A stretch of DNA of 64,000 nucleotides from Lachnoanaerobaculum sanguinis. Lineage in GTDB: Bacteria > Bacillota > Clostridia > Lachnospirales > Lachnospiraceae. The DNA lies in contig NZ_BTHK01000011.1 of the NCBI RefSeq assembly GCF_033242365.1, positions 53,709 to 117,708 on the forward strand. The letters are read 5' to 3'. Of this stretch, positions 16,081 through 24,660 are shown piece by piece. A model generated the notes under the pieces. It saw only the letters and a list, made by a program, of their open reading frames with translations, did no database searches and was not told the origin of the DNA. Made by a program: the position numbers and the translations under genes. The first letter of the stretch is position 1. Every line of letters begins with the position of its first letter.

Positions 16081-16084
16081 AAAT

Positions 16085-16939
16085 ATGATAGTAATGATAT
16101 TGGTAACAATATTTGCATTGTTTGTACTCTACTTACATTTCAGATTCAGTAAAAAATTTGTGGATATATTATCGGGAATACCGGATGGAGAGTACCCGAT
16201 GTCTGACATATATTATATCGGATTTGGACTTATGGAGCTGATACATTTTGATATGAACAGTAAAAATGCCAAAGGAAAGATAAAGCTTATTTCAGAAATA
16301 TATGGAAAACAATACGGACCGTATTATTTTTATATACTGCGAGGCGGACAGATTACATTCGGAATAGTGCTTACACTACTTATGTTTATGATAACGGGAA
16401 TAAGCGGTAATTTTAAACTGGTAATAGCCGGAGTTGCGGTAAGCGCAATGATGATATGGTATTTGGATGAATTGTTAAATGACAAGATAAACTCAAGAAG
16501 GGATGAGCTTTTAAAAGATTATCCGGGAATGCTCTCAAAGCTTACTTTGCTTGTAAATGCAGGTGTACCTATACGAGAGGCATGGACAAAGGTGGCAGCC
16601 ACAAATGAAGGTATTCTATATCAGGAAATGCGAAACACCGCCTTGGAACTTAGTAACGGAATTCAGGAGGTGGAAGCTTATAAGACTTTTGGAGAAAGAT
16701 GCTCTATAAAGTCTCTTAGGAAGTTTTCGACAATGATGATACAGAACCTGCAAAAAGGAAGTGGTGAAGTAGTTGTTTTTCTTAGAGATATGAGCAATGA
16801 AGCTTGGGAAGAGAAAAAACATGAAGTAAAAAGAAGGGGTGAAAAGGCAAGCAGTAAGTTGATAATGCCCATAGGACTTATATTTTTGGGAGTACTTATT
16901 TTGATAATGGTGCCTATGTTTGCCGGTCTCAGATTTTGA
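16085..16939 (+). CDS. tadC: Tad pilus membrane platform protein, TadC type
   Basis: 284 residues, second T2SSF-domain protein. There is an N-terminal membrane segment, a central pair near residues 88-125, the cytoplasmic helical domain including KLTLLVNAGVPIREAW (about 155-170), and a C-terminal segment ending VPMFAGLRF. It follows tadB after 4 bases. TadB and TadC normally form a hetero-oligomeric platform, so both are expected. Confidence 0.9.
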   Translation: MIVMILVTIFALFVLYLHFRFSKKFVDILSGIPDGEYPMSDIYYIGFGLMELIHFDMNSKNAKGKIKLISEIYGKQYGPYYFYILRGGQITFGIVLTLLMFMITGISGNFKLVIAGVAVSAMMIWYLDELLNDKINSRRDELLKDYPGMLSKLTLLVNAGVPIREAWTKVAATNEGILYQEMRNTALELSNGIQEVEAYKTFGERCSIKSLRKFSTMMIQNLQKGSGEVVVFLRDMSNEAWEEKKHEVKRRGEKASSKLIMPIGLIFLGVLILIMVPMFAGLRF

Positions 16940-16948
16940 TGTTTGAGC

Positions 16949-16987
16949 TGAAAGTCGACTAAAGCTTTTACATAACTAAAACTTTCA
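16949..16987 (+). other. Inverted repeat before the pilin gene
   Basis: TGAAAGT (16949-16955) can pair with ACTTTCA (16981-16987) in the 65-base gap between tadC and the pilin gene, the largest gap within the pilus assembly genes. It could protect a processed pilin mRNA, which would allow higher pilin than machinery levels. No T run follows, so it is not a standard terminator. Confidence 0.3.
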
Positions 16988-17004
16988 AAGAGAGGAGAAA
17001 CAAG

Positions 17005-17241
17005 ATGGAAAAAATGTTTGAACTTATTGATCTGTTTTTTATTACACAGACAATGAAACTTACCGGAGCTATTGAGGCTTTTAAGAAAGAAGAGCGTGGA
17101 GCATCTGATATGGTTGCGGTTATGGTACTTATAGTTATCATAATAGCACTTGCAACTTTGTTTCATGACAGACTTAGGGAAATAGTTGGCCAAATACTGG
17201 ATAGCCTCAGCGGTTTCGTTAGTACTAACAGCACACCATAA
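17005..17241 (+). CDS. Flp-like pilin
   Basis: 78 residues. The layout fits the Firmicutes Flp1-like family: an amphipathic N-terminal stretch, then EERGASDMVAVMVLI leading into one long hydrophobic helix (about 35-55), then a short polar tail. This is likely the major pilus subunit. The usual prepilin mark, Gly followed by Glu at mature position 5, is not obvious: after Gly the residues are Ala-Ser-Asp-Met-Val. GAGAGGAG is a strong ribosome site 8 bases upstream. Confidence 0.82.
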   Translation: MEKMFELIDLFFITQTMKLTGAIEAFKKEERGASDMVAVMVLIVIIIALATLFHDRLREIVGQILDSLSGFVSTNSTP

Positions 17242-17263
17242 AATATTTAGCCAAGGAGGAGAT

Positions 17264-17950
17264 ATGCGAGGTGAAAACAATCGCGGTACTTTGATGGTAG
17301 AAGCGGCAATAATATATCCGTTATTCATATTTACTATAATTGCAATGCTTATCTTGGGGCTTTTAAAGCTTGAGCAGACTCTGGTACAGTTTGCAGGTAC
17401 AAAGATTGCCTCGCAAGCTGCAAGAGACGGAGCATATCCCGGATATGAAAAATATCTTGCACCGATAAGCAATGGTATAGATATAGATGTAATGAGTTTT
17501 CCGGGTACGGACGGTGTTGACAGTTATTATAAAGAGAGAGAACTTTACGCAGGTTTTTTCAGAAGTAAGGATGAAATAGGAAACGGTTTTGAAGAAAAAC
17601 TGAATACGCTTTTATATAAATATACCATGGTTAGCGGTTTGAGTGTAGATTCCGATATAGAGTTCACCGGGATAATAACACCTACAGTAAAAGTCAATAT
17701 CAAGTACGGCATCAAATTGCCTAAAGGATTGGGTAAAGCACTTAAAAGTGTAGGTGTTCCGGAAAATATTGAGCTTAAGGAATCAAGCTATGCATTCTCC
17801 TCCAATGCAACAGAATTTGTCAGAGACATCGACCTGGGTGCAGATCTTATTGATTTCCTTTTAGAGAGATTTAACTTGAAGGAAAGGGTCGATGTCTATG
17901 TAAATAAATTAAAGACATTAAGAGATAAACTGGGTGGAACAGGCAGGTGA
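17264..17950 (+). CDS. TadE-like pseudopilin
   Basis: 228 residues from the ATG at 17264, chosen because AAGGAGG lies just upstream; an in-frame extension reaches back into the pilin gene but has no ribosome site. A short basic leader is followed by RGTLMVEAAIIYPLF: Gly before the cleavage point and Glu at +5, the canonical prepilin peptidase site, then a hydrophobic helix. The rest is a predicted extracellular domain. TadE-type proteins are minor components needed for pilus formation. Confidence 0.87.
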   Translation: MRGENNRGTLMVEAAIIYPLFIFTIIAMLILGLLKLEQTLVQFAGTKIASQAARDGAYPGYEKYLAPISNGIDIDVMSFPGTDGVDSYYKERELYAGFFRSKDEIGNGFEEKLNTLLYKYTMVSGLSVDSDIEFTGIITPTVKVNIKYGIKLPKGLGKALKSVGVPENIELKESSYAFSSNATEFVRDIDLGADLIDFLLERFNLKERVDVYVNKLKTLRDKLGGTGR

Positions 17951-17954
17951 CAAT

Positions 17955-20900
17955 ATGAAAATCTTTTATAACAAACATGGTTCACTGACCATATTTATGT
18001 CACTTATCTTAACAGTGGTTATAATATTTACCACTGTTTTGGTTGATGGCGGCAGAATAATACTTGCCGGAAATATAGTATCGGGTGCGGGAGATATGGC
18101 ACTCAATGCCGGATTGACTTATTATAATTCGGTTCTTCAGGATACATATGGGCTATTTGCCATTTCAAAAGATATGAATGAATTAAGGAAAAATCTTGAA
18201 GTGTATTTTGATGCTACATTAAAAAGCAACGGACTGCATGATCAAGGCCTGGTAAAAGAGCTTGTTGATATTGCATTATCAGGAAGCGGTGGAAACGAAA
18301 TTTCAGATATTATGCAAATGAAGCTGACTGACAAAAGTTTTGAGGTAAGTCAGGCGGCAGGAGCAAATCTTTCCAATGCAAATGTGCTTAGGGCACAGGT
18401 GCTTGATTATATGAAGTTTAGAGCACCGGCAGTGATAGGGTATGGATTTTTGGAGAAGATGAATATCTTAAAATCTTTACCTGATCAGCAAAAGGTATTG
18501 GAAAACAAAAGAGATTACGAAAAAAAGCTAAAGGACATTCAAGATCTTTGCTTAAGGATATATGCTCTTTCAAGAGAGTATGAGGATTATTTGATAAATC
18601 CGACCGGTAATTTTAAAACTCCAAAGGAGATAAAGGATGATATTTATGTCTTAGGAGACAATAATTTTCAATATGCTACAAGAGATGCACTGGCATATGT
18701 ACAGGTGGAAAAGCTGTCAAAACTTGAGCAGGATAAATATTGGCGTAACAGTAACAATGATGCACAAGGTGGTGATATTCATTATTCAATGGAAAATTTT
18801 GAAAATGATATAAGTGAATTGAAAACAGACTTTCATATGGTTACAAGTTCTTTGTCATATGGAGATTGGATGTCAACGCCAAGAGGGAATGCCACTTTAG
18901 ATTACAATAGATTCGGCAATTATGTGAATTATTATAATCGATATAAGACTGAGGTATATGAATTTCAAACTGTAGTTAAAAGGTTTAATCTTGCACAGGA
19001 GCATTATGAAAGTGAGAAAATAAGAATAAATGGTGAAATTGCAAGTTATATAAGTAAAAGTGATGAAGAGAATGACTACAACTCAGAAATTACAAGATTA
19101 GAAAATGAATTAAGTGAGTTGGAAGATGATTGGAAAAATATCAAGGAATGGTATGATAAAAAGTTTGTAGGTGATTGGGCACAAACAGGCGTAAATGAAG
19201 TTGTACCTGACAATTACGGGAGTTCGGAACTCTCAAGCGCACCTCTCGGTCCAAACTATAATGTAAACAATTTGAGAGATAAGTACATGAATGATCTTAG
19301 GAATGATATTAAACTTCTTGCTACACCTCAAATGAGGACTGCAAGAGAGTACTATCTGTGGTTTACAGGGCTTAAGGAGAAAGCTGAAGGTGTTCGAGGT
19401 GAGCTGTTAAAACTTAAAACATCGGCTAAGGAACTGAAAGATATAGCCAATAACTGGGATATCAATATCGGCAATATGGCGGAGTCAGGTGTAAAAAATG
19501 ATATGCGTCAGGACTATAATACCAAGACAAAGGCTGTTATTGAAGGTTATGTCACTGAAATGACAAAAATATTTGATAGATCTATAGATTATTCAAATAA
19601 GGTTATAGCAAATCTTGAAAAATATGAATATGCGGGAATACATCCGGCTATTTCAGATGATACGGATGACGGTTGGGTGAACAGCATAATATCATATGTA
19701 TCCGGATTGACAAATACGGATACATTAACTACAAACAGTGAAATTGAGTCAAAGCAGGAAGCATTACATACATTGGGAGCTTATATTCCTACAGAAGACA
19801 GCAGACTTGTATTCCTGGATTTTGAGAACAGTATCCCTTCCAAGATACAAAAGGTGGTTGAAACTACCGAAGAGGAAAAGGGATATAAAGTAGTTGATTC
19901 GGAATTTGGATACATAAATCCAAGACTGCGAAACTATATTGGAGTAGAGTGCTATGATATGGATTCAGTAACTTCCGGTATGACAGATACAGACGGAAAG
20001 TACTATGTAGATCCGCTTTTTGCATTTCTTGAAAGAAACAGTGTTGCGACAAAAACTGAAGGTGATTCGGAGCAGAAAAACAAGAGAGATGAGATGATTA
20101 ACGGCTCACATGTTGATAATACTCCGGAACCTGTGCAAATAAGTCCGGTAAGAATAGCTGATGTAATGAATATAGGTGCTCAGGCGGCACAGATAATGAA
20201 TTCAAATACAATGGAAACACTTCAAAGTGGCGGTGATAAGAAATTGGCTGACAATGCTTTGAAGGCCTCAAAAGAAGCTGTTTCGGGATTTGACAGAATC
20301 GGAGACATACTGGTAGGCGGAAGAGACAAGCTATATCTAATGGCATATACCACCACAATGTTCAGCTGCTATACAACAAACAGGGAAGAGGGCGGTATCA
20401 CAAATGAAAAGACTTTGTCGGGAGTGCCTTTCAGTGAAAAGAACAATGAAGCTTACAGAGCTGAGCAGGAGTATATACTTCTTGGTAATCCTAAATTGAA
20501 TGAAAATGTGTCCGGTGTACAAACAAGAATATTCGGTATAAGACTTTTATTAAATTTAATATACGCGTATACAAGTGACAGTGCTTTAAGAAATGAGACC
20601 TTTGCAATGGCTACCGCTATAGCAGGCTGGACAGGATTTGGAGTTCCGATAGTTCAGAATGTATTATTGATTGCGGCGGCATTGACTGAAAGTGCGTTGG
20701 ATATCAATGACTTGGTGTCGGGAAAGTCGGTACCGCTTTATAAAAATCCGAATGTATGGAGATCAAGATTCAGCGGTATGGCTCAAGCTGTTGCACAGAC
20801 TGCTGCAAGTCAGCTGTATAAGAAGATGAATGAGTATACGGATGATATGAAAGAGGATTTTAATGATACTTTGGATATATATGTGACAGATATGGTTGAC

Positions 20901-21788
20901 ACATCTACTGAAACGATTATTACATCCATTCAAACTCCAATACAGGAAAAAATAGTATGGTGTATAGCTCAAGTTGGAGATGCAAGAGACGGATTGGAAG
21001 ACAGACTTAGAGCAGCAATCAAAGAGACCTTTGATCAAATGCAGGCCGATATAGAAGCTGAGGTAGATACGGGAGGCTTGGTAGCTAAGGCTAAGCTTGA
21101 GGCATTTAAGGCTATAAATACCGGTGAAAATCAAGATAAGCTTGTTGGTTATACCATGTCAGCTATAGGTATTACAAAGGAAAATATTAATGAAGTAACG
21201 GAAACTGTAAATAATAATATTAAAAATTTTTTTGATGATAAAAGATTATTATTAAACGAGAGAATACATTCAATAATAGATAAAAGTCAACTTCAAGAGA
21301 AGTTGAAATCAAGTGTAGGAAGTGCGCTGGATGCCGCAAACAGTAATGCTCAGGAAGCAATAAATAATAAGATAAACGAGTTTAATAAAGAGTTTGAAGG
21401 TGCAGGTGGAGATGCTCTTAGTATAGGAGAAGGAAAGGATAAACTTGAACTTAACGGTTTTGATAAGACGAAGGCAAGCACTTTTAACATGAGCTATAAA
21501 GATTATCTTATGGTTTTTTTGGCTATACAGTATTTATTGGATGAGCAGAGTGTGATTTGTAGAATGGGGAATCTTATACAGACTAATGCAAGTAAGGAGG
21601 GATCACTCTACTATGCAGGAGAAGAATTTTCTATGCAGGAAGCTACGGTATTGTTGCAGGTAGAGGCTAAGACTCAGATAAAACCTGTATTTATACATTT
21701 GGATGCTTTTAATTTAAAAAACGAAAAATTCAATTTAAAAGGGGAATTTGGATACCCTATAGATTATAAAGGTGTATTGGGATATTAA
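17955..21788 (+). CDS. Giant TadG-like protein (DUF5702-like)
   Basis: 1277 residues from the ATG at 17955. An N-terminal hydrophobic helix (about 10-32) in KHGSLTIFMSLIL is followed by the TadG-like block DGGRIILAGNIVSGAGDMALNAG. The bulk is predicted extracellular, with coiled-coil-prone, Glu/Lys-rich parts near residues 170-230, 340-400 and 980-1160. The leader resembles a prepilin leader but lacks Glu at +5. TadG proteins in other bacteria are far shorter. It begins 4 bases after the TadE-like gene and precedes the lipoprotein gene. The role is probably structural or adhesive in the pilus. Confidence 0.82.
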   Translation: MKIFYNKHGSLTIFMSLILTVVIIFTTVLVDGGRIILAGNIVSGAGDMALNAGLTYYNSVLQDTYGLFAISKDMNELRKNLEVYFDATLKSNGLHDQGLVKELVDIALSGSGGNEISDIMQMKLTDKSFEVSQAAGANLSNANVLRAQVLDYMKFRAPAVIGYGFLEKMNILKSLPDQQKVLENKRDYEKKLKDIQDLCLRIYALSREYEDYLINPTGNFKTPKEIKDDIYVLGDNNFQYATRDALAYVQVEKLSKLEQDKYWRNSNNDAQGGDIHYSMENFENDISELKTDFHMVTSSLSYGDWMSTPRGNATLDYNRFGNYVNYYNRYKTEVYEFQTVVKRFNLAQEHYESEKIRINGEIASYISKSDEENDYNSEITRLENELSELEDDWKNIKEWYDKKFVGDWAQTGVNEVVPDNYGSSELSSAPLGPNYNVNNLRDKYMNDLRNDIKLLATPQMRTAREYYLWFTGLKEKAEGVRGELLKLKTSAKELKDIANNWDINIGNMAESGVKNDMRQDYNTKTKAVIEGYVTEMTKIFDRSIDYSNKVIANLEKYEYAGIHPAISDDTDDGWVNSIISYVSGLTNTDTLTTNSEIESKQEALHTLGAYIPTEDSRLVFLDFENSIPSKIQKVVETTEEEKGYKVVDSEFGYINPRLRNYIGVECYDMDSVTSGMTDTDGKYYVDPLFAFLERNSVATKTEGDSEQKNKRDEMINGSHVDNTPEPVQISPVRIADVMNIGAQAAQIMNSNTMETLQSGGDKKLADNALKASKEAVSGFDRIGDILVGGRDKLYLMAYTTTMFSCYTTNREEGGITNEKTLSGVPFSEKNNEAYRAEQEYILLGNPKLNENVSGVQTRIFGIRLLLNLIYAYTSDSALRNETFAMATAIAGWTGFGVPIVQNVLLIAAALTESALDINDLVSGKSVPLYKNPNVWRSRFSGMAQAVAQTAASQLYKKMNEYTDDMKEDFNDTLDIYVTDMVDTSTETIITSIQTPIQEKIVWCIAQVGDARDGLEDRLRAAIKETFDQMQADIEAEVDTGGLVAKAKLEAFKAINTGENQDKLVGYTMSAIGITKENINEVTETVNNNIKNFFDDKRLLLNERIHSIIDKSQLQEKLKSSVGSALDAANSNAQEAINNKINEFNKEFEGAGGDALSIGEGKDKLELNGFDKTKASTFNMSYKDYLMVFLAIQYLLDEQSVICRMGNLIQTNASKEGSLYYAGEEFSMQEATVLLQVEAKTQIKPVFIHLDAFNLKNEKFNLKGEFGYPIDYKGVLGY

Positions 21789-21817
21789 AAGGAGGTTGGC
21801 CACAGGCCAAAAATACT
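21787..21817 (+). promoter_or_regulatory. Ribosome binding site followed directly by a perfect hairpin
   Basis: AAAAGGAGG (21787-21795) is followed at once by TTGGCC (21796-21801), ACA, and GGCCAA (21805-21810), then 7 bases to the ATG at 21818. The linear gap is 22 bases. If the hairpin folds, the effective distance becomes 7, which is optimal. Confidence 0.6.
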
Positions 21818-22651
21818 ATGCAGAATATAAATAGAATTTTACTTATAGGTATATTAGCTACAGCAAGTATTATCGGAAGTGGATGTAGTAAGTCAGATAC
21901 AGGAGTAAGCGGTGCGACAAGTGTTGAAGGTACGGCTAATGAGAGTAAGGCTGAAGAAACTACCAAATCAAAGCCAAAGAAAAAAGCATTTAAAAGAGCA
22001 GAAACACTTGGCACTATAGGTTGGATAGATTTGGAAGACGATGAAAGCTTTCCAAAAGCCGGTTATATACCTTTGCCCTATATTACCTTGGGTTTTGATG
22101 AGAATAAAGGTGAACTTGCATCATGCTATTTTAAAAATACATGTGTTGAAAAAACGGATGCGGAAGAAACCTTACATGTAGAATACACGGAAGATTTAGA
22201 AAGAATACCTGATATACTTAAAAAATACCCTACATTTTGGAATTCTTTTGTAGAAGAAAGAAGAATGTACTTTATGTTTTCTTCACAGCAATATGAAGTA
22301 GTAGTGGATAATACAGAGAAGGTTACCTATGGTGGTGTTGACTTTATAAAAGAAGAAGGACATATAGACGTAACGAGAAAGGATCCTGCTAATACAAATT
22401 ATCCGGAACTTATAAGAGGAGGGTATATTGCTTACTACTATTTCAGTCCTAAAGATGCAGGACAGTTGGAATCCGACACCATGCAAGGCTATGGAATGGG
22501 AATGGCGGTATGGGGTGTAAGACCTGTAGATATGTCAGATACAGAAGAAGCCAAGACTATGGAAGAAAACTATGAAAAGCTTAAAAAGTCTGCGGAATTT
22601 TCTATGAAAACTTTTTCAAGTCAAGAAGAATACAGGAGTTTGGGTAAGTAG
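21818..22651 (+). CDS. Tad-locus lipoprotein
   Basis: 277 residues. A signal of the lipoprotein type ends at Cys23 (IIGSGC), then a low-complexity linker to about residue 55, then a globular domain shared with the protein at 11163. Conserved blocks include YITLGFDENKGELASC, FIKEEGHIDVTRKDP and MQGYGMGMAVWGVRPVDM. The domain is not one I recognise. Its place between the TadG-like protein and the second pseudopilin suggests an outer-face accessory of the pilus, such as a pilotin-like or anchoring factor. That function is inference from position. Confidence 0.85.
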   Translation: MQNINRILLIGILATASIIGSGCSKSDTGVSGATSVEGTANESKAEETTKSKPKKKAFKRAETLGTIGWIDLEDDESFPKAGYIPLPYITLGFDENKGELASCYFKNTCVEKTDAEETLHVEYTEDLERIPDILKKYPTFWNSFVEERRMYFMFSSQQYEVVVDNTEKVTYGGVDFIKEEGHIDVTRKDPANTNYPELIRGGYIAYYYFSPKDAGQLESDTMQGYGMGMAVWGVRPVDMSDTEEAKTMEENYEKLKKSAEFSMKTFSSQEEYRSLGK

Positions 22652-22695
22652 ATTAAATATACTCCTTCAAAATGACCACACTAAGGAGCAAACTA

Positions 22696-24009
22696 ATGGA
22701 TAGATACAGGCAAAGAGGTTTTATCACGGTAGAAGCAAGTCTTATACTTATGATTTTTATTTCATCGTATATTGCCATATTAAGTATGATTAATGTTTAC
22801 AGGGCATATACAAGTATACAAAATGCTATAGATCAAACTGCGAAGCAAGTGTCCGAGTATGCTTATATAGCAAAGAAACTTGGAGTACACAATATAGGAC
22901 AGGGTGCATCAAGTGAGGCGGGTGAATTTACCGATAAAACAAAGAAAATGCTTAATACCGTACAGGTGTTTTTCAATGCCAGTGCAAACGGTCTGGAAAA
23001 TGCAACTGATGTGACTTCAAATATATTGGATGAAGGAACTGAGCAATATCCTGAAGATATATTATCTCAAATGAACAGTGTGGGACAGAGTGCACAGGAG
23101 ATATATGATGCAGGACAGGCTATGCATACTTCCGTTACCGACTACTTTTCTGATGAAAAAGCAATTTTTAACGGAATATTGGCGGTTATAAAAGACGGTG
23201 CATATGATGCTGTGAAGTTGGCTGTTGCAATGCCTATAAGCAGAGCCGTTACAAATAAGTACTTACAGAGTTTTCCAAACGGATATTTGGAAAAGTTGGG
23301 AGTACAGGGTGGAAAAAACGGGATAAACTATTGGGGCTCGAGTTTCTTCCTGGATATGCAAAGCATTGAAATAAGTGCCACATATAAGATGAGAATACCG
23401 TTACCGTTTATAGATAAATTTGATTTTATATTGAAAAATACCGCATCCACCAGAGCTTGGATTGGAGACGGAAGCTTTAATGAGCCCAATGAGGCCGGAG
23501 GAGCCGTTGCAGGTGCGGCACTTGAAGACGGTGCTGATGAAATACCGGGTGAAGAAGACAATTTTGATAATGTAACTCCGGTAGTAACACCGAGCAACAG
23601 GCTGAATATTCCGGCTTCAGTATGGGATAAGAGTACCAAAGATAGAGGCGAGGAGATAAGCAATTACGATAATACAGTTGTAAAGAGAAATCTGGATTCA
23701 AGTATATACAAAAGTATAAGTATTTTTAATGAAGAAGAGAGTTATATAGCCAGAACTCATAGTATGGATACCGATTTAATAGAGTATCAGGACGGTAAGA
23801 AATTTTTAAGTGCTATAAAAAAAGATATGAAAAGGCTTAAAAACTTCAGTTGGGAAGGTGATATTACATCTGATAAATATAATAAAAAGTATTATTATCT
23901 GGTGGTAAAAAACAAAGAATTGAGTATTGATCAGCAAAAGGCAATAATCCTTGCAACGGAATATGCAAGAGAAAACGGCATGGAGTTGAAATTATATACG
24001 ACAGAATAG
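22696..24009 (+). CDS. Large TadE/TadF-like pseudopilin
   Basis: 437 residues from the ATG at 22696; AAGGAG 7 bases upstream decides this start over one 24 bases earlier. Residues RQRGFITVEASLI give a canonical prepilin site (Gly8, Glu at +5) followed by a hydrophobic helix. The long C-terminal part has an Ala/Gly/Glu-rich linker near residues 260-290 and a C-terminal domain, which is much longer than typical TadE. A truncated copy of codons 19-65 lies at 12073-12225. Confidence 0.87.
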   Translation: MDRYRQRGFITVEASLILMIFISSYIAILSMINVYRAYTSIQNAIDQTAKQVSEYAYIAKKLGVHNIGQGASSEAGEFTDKTKKMLNTVQVFFNASANGLENATDVTSNILDEGTEQYPEDILSQMNSVGQSAQEIYDAGQAMHTSVTDYFSDEKAIFNGILAVIKDGAYDAVKLAVAMPISRAVTNKYLQSFPNGYLEKLGVQGGKNGINYWGSSFFLDMQSIEISATYKMRIPLPFIDKFDFILKNTASTRAWIGDGSFNEPNEAGGAVAGAALEDGADEIPGEEDNFDNVTPVVTPSNRLNIPASVWDKSTKDRGEEISNYDNTVVKRNLDSSIYKSISIFNEEESYIARTHSMDTDLIEYQDGKKFLSAIKKDMKRLKNFSWEGDITSDKYNKKYYYLVVKNKELSIDQQKAIILATEYARENGMELKLYTTE

Positions 24010-24021
24010 GAGATACAGGTG

Positions 24022-24651
24022 ATGGTGAACTTGATTTTTTGTGTGGTTTTTATGTTGATAACATATGCTGTTACACTGTATATGTACAAGAAAAGGTATG
24101 GCAATATTTATTCAAGGCAAAATGTATTTTTGATAATTACATATTTGATTATAGGAATTGCTATAGGCATCTTATATAGGATATACGCTTACGATATTTT
24201 TAAATCGTTTAAGGCTTTGACTGTGATATCCGTCTCCTTAATAATTGCAGTAATTGATTACAGAGAAAAGATAATACCGAATGAGGCGGTTGTATTTATA
24301 TTGGGAATTTCCTGTATATTTATTTTGATAAATGTATTTACAAATACAATTGAGGCATTGGCTATATTTATAGATTCTGCTGTAGCAATGATTATCGGTA
24401 GCGGACTTTTTGCTATAAGTAAGGCAATCAGTAAAAACGGTGTCGGAATGGGGGATATAAAACTTGTAGGTGCACTGGGATTTTACTTAAGAATTTATAC
24501 TTTAATGGGTGTATTGATAGTATCACTTGTATCCATTGCATTATACGGTCTGTTTAAGGTGTTTACAAAAAAGGCAACTACAAAGGATGAAATACCTTTT
24601 GCACCTTTTATTGCTTTCGGTGTAACTGCATGTATGTTACTGGGATTTTAG
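24022..24651 (+). CDS. Prepilin peptidase, A24 (TadV/CpaA type)
   Basis: 209 residues with six to seven hydrophobic segments. The two catalytic aspartates of the type IV prepilin peptidase family are visible: one in IDYREKIIPN (about 75) and one in GVGMGDIKL (the GxGD motif, about 148). There is no N-terminal methylase domain, as usual for Tad systems. It should process the pilin and the two TadE-like proteins. A GTG three bases upstream of the chosen ATG is an equally possible start. Confidence 0.92.
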   Translation: MVNLIFCVVFMLITYAVTLYMYKKRYGNIYSRQNVFLIITYLIIGIAIGILYRIYAYDIFKSFKALTVISVSLIIAVIDYREKIIPNEAVVFILGISCIFILINVFTNTIEALAIFIDSAVAMIIGSGLFAISKAISKNGVGMGDIKLVGALGFYLRIYTLMGVLIVSLVSIALYGLFKVFTKKATTKDEIPFAPFIAFGVTACMLLGF

Positions 24652-24660
24652 GAGCTGTAT

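Noticed and set aside
17186..17263. N-terminal extension of the TadE-like protein into the pilin gene
   Set aside because: The extension overlaps the pilin in another frame; AAGGAGG lies just before the ATG at 17264, which gives a proper prepilin leader.
16678..17472. 264-codon open frame on the minus strand
   Set aside because: It is antisense to tadC, the pilin and the TadE-like gene, whose frames have clear family motifs and ribosome sites. The product has no recognisable pattern.
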